Shown here: one piece after another, positions 60,294 through 64,000 of the stretch
How positions within the stretch are numbered: the first letter of the stretch is position 1
Layout of the letters: each line of letters opens with the position of its first letter
DNA from: Streptomyces sp. NBC_00258
GTDB taxonomy: Bacteria; Actinomycetota; Actinomycetes; Streptomycetales; Streptomycetaceae
DNA: 64,000 nucleotides
Assembly (NCBI RefSeq): GCF_036182465.1
Contig: NZ_CP108081.1
Location: 1,302,001 to 1,366,000 of the forward strand
Direction of reading: 5' to 3'
The notes under the pieces: model-generated
Database searches by the model: none
What the model was told of the DNA's origin: nothing
Seen by the model: the letters and a program-made list of their open reading frames with translations, nothing else
Program-made: the position numbers and the translations under genes

Positions 60294-61124
60294 ATGGAGC
60301 GAACGATCGTTGTCGGCGTCGACGGCTCTGCGTGCAGTCGCGTCGCGGTCGACTGGGCGGTGGGCGAGGCGCGGTTGCGTGGCCTGCCGCTGCGGGTCGC
60401 GCATGTCTCGTCGCTGTCCGCCGAGGAGGCGCTCGCGATATGGCCGTACTGCCGTGAACCCGCCCCGGACGCGTTGGTGAAGGTGCTTGCGGAAGATCAC
60501 CCGGCGCTCCGGATCGAAGGCGTCGGCCTCACCGGAGAGGCCGTACCGGCGCTGCTGTCCGTGGGGATGTGGGCCGACCTCATGGTTCTCGGTATGCGCG
60601 GTGCGGGAGGCTTCGCGGGCCTGGCCGTCGGCTCCGTGGCACACGGCGTCGCAGCGCTCGGGAACCGGCCCGTGGTACTCGTCCCCGACCGTCCCGCCGT
60701 CGGCGGGCGGCTACCCCGAACAGTGGCAATCGGCATCGACGCGCGCCGTCCGGTGGCCGCCGCCCTGGCCTTCGCGTTCGACGCCGCGGAGCGGCGCGGG
60801 GCGCTGCTGCGCGTCGTCCATGCCTGGCGGCTGCCGTCCCTCGCCGACCAGTGGATGCCGTTCGCCCTTCCCGAGGAGGACCGAGGCGCCTGGGAGGACC
60901 AGGAGGTCCAGAAGCTGTCGGACGTACTGCGACCGTGGCGGGAGAAGCATCCACACGTCCGCGTCCACGAGGACGTGCGCCTGAAGAGTCCGTCTTCCGC
61001 CCTGGTCCAGGCATCGGCCTGCGCCGAGCTGCTGGTCGTGGGACGGACCGGCATGGCGCTCGGCCCCACCCTGCATGCGGTGGTGGATCACACCGAGTGC
61101 CCAGTGGCGGTTGTTCCGTCCTGA
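60294..61124 (+). CDS. Universal stress protein, two UspA domains
   Basis: This 276-aa protein has two UspA domains (TIVVGVDGSACSRVAVDWAV; MRGAGGFAGLAVGSVAHGVA; and the C-terminal GRTGMALGPTLHAVVDHTEC). The ATG at 60294 has GAAGGG at good distance; an upstream ATG at 60273 is also open. It is divergent from the GNAT-synthetase gene, with a 229-nt region holding a 9-bp inverted repeat (60189-60197 and 60218-60226). Confidence 0.92.
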   Translation: MERTIVVGVDGSACSRVAVDWAVGEARLRGLPLRVAHVSSLSAEEALAIWPYCREPAPDALVKVLAEDHPALRIEGVGLTGEAVPALLSVGMWADLMVLGMRGAGGFAGLAVGSVAHGVAALGNRPVVLVPDRPAVGGRLPRTVAIGIDARRPVAAALAFAFDAAERRGALLRVVHAWRLPSLADQWMPFALPEEDRGAWEDQEVQKLSDVLRPWREKHPHVRVHEDVRLKSPSSALVQASACAELLVVGRTGMALGPTLHAVVDHTECPVAVVPS

Positions 61125-61158
61125 AGGAGACTGCCGTCATCGAATGCCCATGGTCGGC

Positions 61159-61472
61159 ATGGCCGGCAGGAAGACGGCGAGGGTGCCGCGCGCGGCGTAC
61201 GAGCAGGAGCTGCCGAGTCTGCAGACGGAGCGGGTGAAGCTCCAGGAGTGGGCGGTGCGCACGGACACCTCGCAGGCCCGTGGTTCGTCTTGGAGAACGA
61301 CGACCAGCGCCGGGCCCGCATGAACATGATCGCCCATCTGCTCGGGTCCCTGCCGTACCACGAGGTGCCGCCGCCGGTGCTGGAGCTGCCGGCCCGGCCG
61401 CCCTCGACCGGCTACCAGCGCCCACCCCGCGATCTGCGGACATACGTCCCCGATCACGCGGCGAGCCTCTGA
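61159..61472 (+). pseudogene. Polyphosphate kinase 2 (PPK2) remnant with large internal deletion
   Basis: The first frame (from an ATG at 61159, or 61144) reads MAGRKTARVPRAAYEQELPS, LQTERVKLQEWAVRT, as at the start of PPK2 proteins. A second frame then gives GPWFVLENDDQRRARMNMIA, HLLGSLPYHEVPPPVLELPA and RTYVPDHAASL, matching the PPK2 end. The whole kinase core, including both Walker motifs, is gone and the parts are in different frames. It is a dead gene. Confidence 0.8.
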
Positions 61473-61486
61473 GCCGGCCCCGGTGT

Positions 61487-62349
61487 TCACGCCAGCTGCG
61501 GTACCACGGCGACGGGGCACGCTGCGTGGTGCAGGACCGCGTGGGCGACCCGCCCGAGTTGGAGGCCGAAGTGTCCCTGCCTCCTGCGTGCGCCGACGAC
61601 GAGCAGGCCGGCGTCGGCCGAGGCGTCGAGGAGCGCCTCGCGGGCTGTGCCTTCGACGACGCGCCGTCGCAGTTCGACGGAGAGGTGATCCGCCACGGCG
61701 TCGCGCAGTGCCGCTTCCAGAGTCTCGGTGGCCCGCTGCTCGTGGTGGTGGGCGGGATCTCCGGTCAACAGGGGATGGTCGGCCCTCTCGTGCGCTGGGC
61801 AGCGCCAGGCACGGACAGCCTGAACGGCGACCCGCCGCTCCTCCGCCTCCTGGAAGGCGAACCGCACGGCCTCCGTGGTGTGCGGTTCCCCGCCGACGCC
61901 CAGCATGATGGGCCGCCGCATCCCGGCATCGGCCTGACTGTCGTGGCTGCCGCGCAGCACGATCACAGGGCAGTCCGCGCGGGCGGCGACGGCGAGGCTG
62001 ACCGAGCCGAGCAGCAGCTCGGCGATGCCGCTGCGGCCGCGGGCGCCCAGGACCAGCGCGGAGGCGTTTCGCCCCTCCCGCAACAGTGCGGGCACCGGCT
62101 CCTCGGGCAACACCTCGGTGGAGATCTTCAGGTCCACCTCGCGGCGGCCTCGACGATGTTGTCGGCCAGCACCTGCTCCGAGGGCCGGTCAAGCCCCTCG
62201 GCGAGTGCGGCGCCCTCGTAGCGCTCCCACAGTGAGGCGTACACCAGGCGCAGCGGTACGCCGCGCAGGGCGGCCTCGTCCGCCGCCCAGTCCACGGCGC
62301 GCAGACTGGGTTCGGAGCCGTCGACGCCCACGACCAGGGGAAGTTCCAT
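61487..62349 (-). pseudogene. Universal stress protein broken by a small deletion
   Basis: From the ATG at 62349 the frame reads MELPLVVGVDGSEPSLRAVD and runs to VLADNIVEAAAR, then stops near 62128. The rest (VDLKISTEVLPEEPVPALLR through the second UspA domain to CPVAVVPQLA) continues in another frame. Compared with the close paralogue at 54803, roughly seven residues are lost at the junction and the frame shifts. Re-initiation at 62137 could still give a partial protein. Confidence 0.8.
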
Positions 62350-62354
62350 CGCGG

Positions 62355-63377
62355 TCACTCTCCTTCGCGGAACTCGAAGACGATCCGTGCGTCGACCTGG
62401 CCGTGCAGGACGTCTTCGAAGGACTCGTTGACCGAGGCCAGCGGGCGGGAAACAGAGATCACCCGGGTGCGGCCGGCCGCGTGCAGCCGGAACACCTCGT
62501 CGAGGTCCTGCCGGGTGCCCACGATGGAGCCGATGACGCTGACGCCCTTGAGGACGGTGTCGAAGATCGGCAGCTGGATCGTGCCATGCGCCGGCAGCGC
62601 GACCATGACGAGCTTGCCGCCGCGCCGCAGCCCGCCGTACGCGGCGGCGAACGCGGCCTCGTTGACGGCGCAGACCAGCGCGGTGTGCGCGCCGCCGTGC
62701 CGCTGAAGCACCTCGGCCGGGTCCTCCTTGCGAGCATCGATCAGGATGTCCGCGCCGAGTTCGCGGGCGAGTTCCAGCTTGGCGTCCGTGACGTCGATGG
62801 CCGCCACCGTCGCACCGGCGATCTTGGCGTACTGCACGGCGAGGTGTCCGAGGCCACCGACGCCGGAGATCGCCACCAGTTGGGTGGGACGCACCTGGGC
62901 GACCTTCAGCGCCTTGTACGTGGTGACGCCCGCGCAGGTCAGCGGCGCGGCGTCCCGCGGAGAGATTCCCTCGGGCACCGGCTGGGCGAAGTCGGTCCAG
63001 GCGAGCATCTTCTCCGCGTATCCGCCGTCACATCCGTAACCGGTGTTGATCTGCTGCTCGCACAGCGTCTCCCAGCCGGACAGGCAGTGCTCGCACCGCC
63101 CGCACGCCTTGCCCAGCCACGGAACGGCGACTCTCTGCCCCACGGAGAGGTGGGTGACGCCGTCACCGAGGGCCTCGACGAGGCCGACGCCCTCGTGGCC
63201 GGGGACGAACGGCGGACTCGGCCTGACCGGCCAGTCGCCGTGGGCCGCGTGGATGTCGGTGTGGCACAGCCCGGAGGCCTCGACCCGGATGCGGACCTGC
63301 CCGGGACCGGGTTCGGGATCGGGGCGCTCCTCGATGACGAGAGGCTCACCGAACGCTCGTACGACTGCCGCCTTCAT
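62355..63377 (-). CDS. Zinc-dependent alcohol dehydrogenase (AdhP-like)
   Basis: This 340-aa enzyme has catalytic zinc ligands Cys38 and His61 (SGLCHTDIHAAHGDW, PGHEGVGLVE), structural zinc cysteines 92, 95, 98 and 106, and the NAD motif SGVGGLGHLAVQYAK. It reversibly oxidises short alcohols and fits the AdhP class. The ATG at 63377 has GAGGAGAGAC. The upstream stress gene lies 22 nt away, so the two are likely co-transcribed. Confidence 0.94.
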   Translation of the reverse strand: MKAAVVRAFGEPLVIEERPDPEPGPGQVRIRVEASGLCHTDIHAAHGDWPVRPSPPFVPGHEGVGLVEALGDGVTHLSVGQRVAVPWLGKACGRCEHCLSGWETLCEQQINTGYGCDGGYAEKMLAWTDFAQPVPEGISPRDAAPLTCAGVTTYKALKVAQVRPTQLVAISGVGGLGHLAVQYAKIAGATVAAIDVTDAKLELARELGADILIDARKEDPAEVLQRHGGAHTALVCAVNEAAFAAAYGGLRRGGKLVMVALPAHGTIQLPIFDTVLKGVSVIGSIVGTRQDLDEVFRLHAAGRTRVISVSRPLASVNESFEDVLHGQVDARIVFEFREGE

Positions 63378-63399
63378 GGTCTGTCTCTCCTCGGAGTGG

Positions 63400-64000
63400 T
63401 CAGTCGTGCGGGACGACGGCGACGGGGGCGGTGGCGTGGTGGAGCACCGCATGGGCGATCGGCCCGATGCGGGCGCCGATCGGGGAACGGCGGATCCGAC
63501 GTCCGACGACGACCAGGGAGGCCTCGTGGGAGGCGTCCACCAGGTGACTTGCGGGCTTGCCGGACCGGGACACCTCGACGACCTCGACAGACGGGAACTT
63601 CTGCCGCCAGGGCCGCAGCACCTCGGCCAGGGAGGCGGCGTCCTGCTTGGCCAGGTGGGCATTGAACTCGGGGTCCACCGACATCCCGTAGGCGAAGTAG
63701 GGCGGCACATTCCAGCCGTGGACGACGCGCAGGGAGGTGGCACGGAGTAGCGCGGCCTCGAAGGCGAACTCGATCACGGAGTCGTCGGGACTCTCGATGT
63801 CGAGCCCCAGGACGACGGGCCGGTACGGGGCCGAGGCGGAGGGCGTCCCCGCCGGATCCTGCATGCGCTCGTCGGCAGCCTGTTCCCCGGCCCGTACGAG
63901 GACTACGGGACGCTCGGCGTGGGCGACGACGGCCAGACCGACCGAGCCGACCATGAACCCGCCGAGCCCGCTCAGACCTCGGGTGCCGAGGACCAGCAAT
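63400..64000 (-). CDS. Universal stress protein, 5' end beyond the window
   Basis: The visible 199 residues show the end of one UspA domain (MLVLGTRGLSGLGGFMVGSV) and a complete second domain (PVVLGLDIESPDDSVIEFAF to ATAPVAVVPHD). It is the third family member in this region. The start lies past the right edge. Confidence 0.9.
   Translation of the reverse strand, partial: LLVLGTRGLSGLGGFMVGSVGLAVVAHAERPVVLVRAGEQAADERMQDPAGTPSASAPYRPVVLGLDIESPDDSVIEFAFEAALLRATSLRVVHGWNVPPYFAYGMSVDPEFNAHLAKQDAASLAEVLRPWRQKFPSVEVVEVSRSGKPASHLVDASHEASLVVVGRRIRRSPIGARIGPIAHAVLHHATAPVAVVPHD

Noticed and set aside
1..64000. CRISPR array, rRNA, tRNA, riboswitch or prophage
   Set aside because: I found no regularly spaced repeats, no cloverleaf with a conserved T-loop, and no phage structural genes. 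The one mobile element is the IS at 18733.

Overview
The window is high-GC, densely packed DNA with GTG starts, many 4-nt stop/start overlaps and Tat/Sec-secreted polysaccharide hydrolases. It looks like a Streptomyces (or close actinomycete) chromosome, probably an accessory arm region. I see no rRNA, tRNA or CRISPR array. All functional names come from reading the translated sequence, not from database searches.

Region 1 (1-5.9 kb) is a cellobiose/oligosaccharide uptake locus: a GH1 beta-glucosidase (cut by the left edge), two MalG/MalF-type permeases, a lipoprotein solute-binding protein, and a divergent LacI regulator with a 20-bp perfect inverted repeat in front. Region 2 (6-11.9 kb) is a two-component system followed by a large membrane glycosyltransferase with Gly/Met-rich segments and a GT2-GtrA fusion. 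Region 3 (12-22.8 kb) is a plant-cell-wall degradation island: a second LacI regulator (CebR-like), a GH12 endoglucanase with CBM2 behind a perfect CebR-type box, a translationally coupled GH11 xylanase and CE4 esterase, an expansin, an IS5-family element broken by a frameshift, a Tat-exported GH29 fucosidase and a GntR regulator.

Region 4 (23-28 kb) is a five-gene overlapping operon with three tandem RraA/HMG-aldolase-like genes, an aminotransferase and an alpha/beta hydrolase, divergent from a LysR gene. Region 5 (28-50.8 kb) is the most interesting part. It holds a ribose-type ABC importer, an amidohydrolase, an LLM oxidoreductase, a MarR regulator, two class I amidotransferase-fold enzymes, two aldehyde dehydrogenases, an amino-acid/amine permease, a homoprotocatechuate-type ring-cleavage operon, a ferredoxin and its reductase, a glutamine-synthetase-like ligase and a P450. 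Seven copies of one palindrome (TCGTTTG-N3-CCAAACGA) precede these transcription units, suggesting one regulon. I infer a catabolic island for an (aromatic) amine, using gamma-glutamylation, oxidation and meta ring cleavage.

Region 6 (51-64 kb) resembles the stress/dormancy clusters of streptomycetes: a GH65 phosphorylase with its beta-phosphoglucomutase-like partner, universal stress proteins, CBS-BON and flavodoxin-like proteins, a GNAT/acyl-CoA synthetase fusion and a zinc alcohol dehydrogenase. Three genes here are visibly decayed: a GAPDH missing its core, a PPK2 remnant and a frameshifted stress protein.
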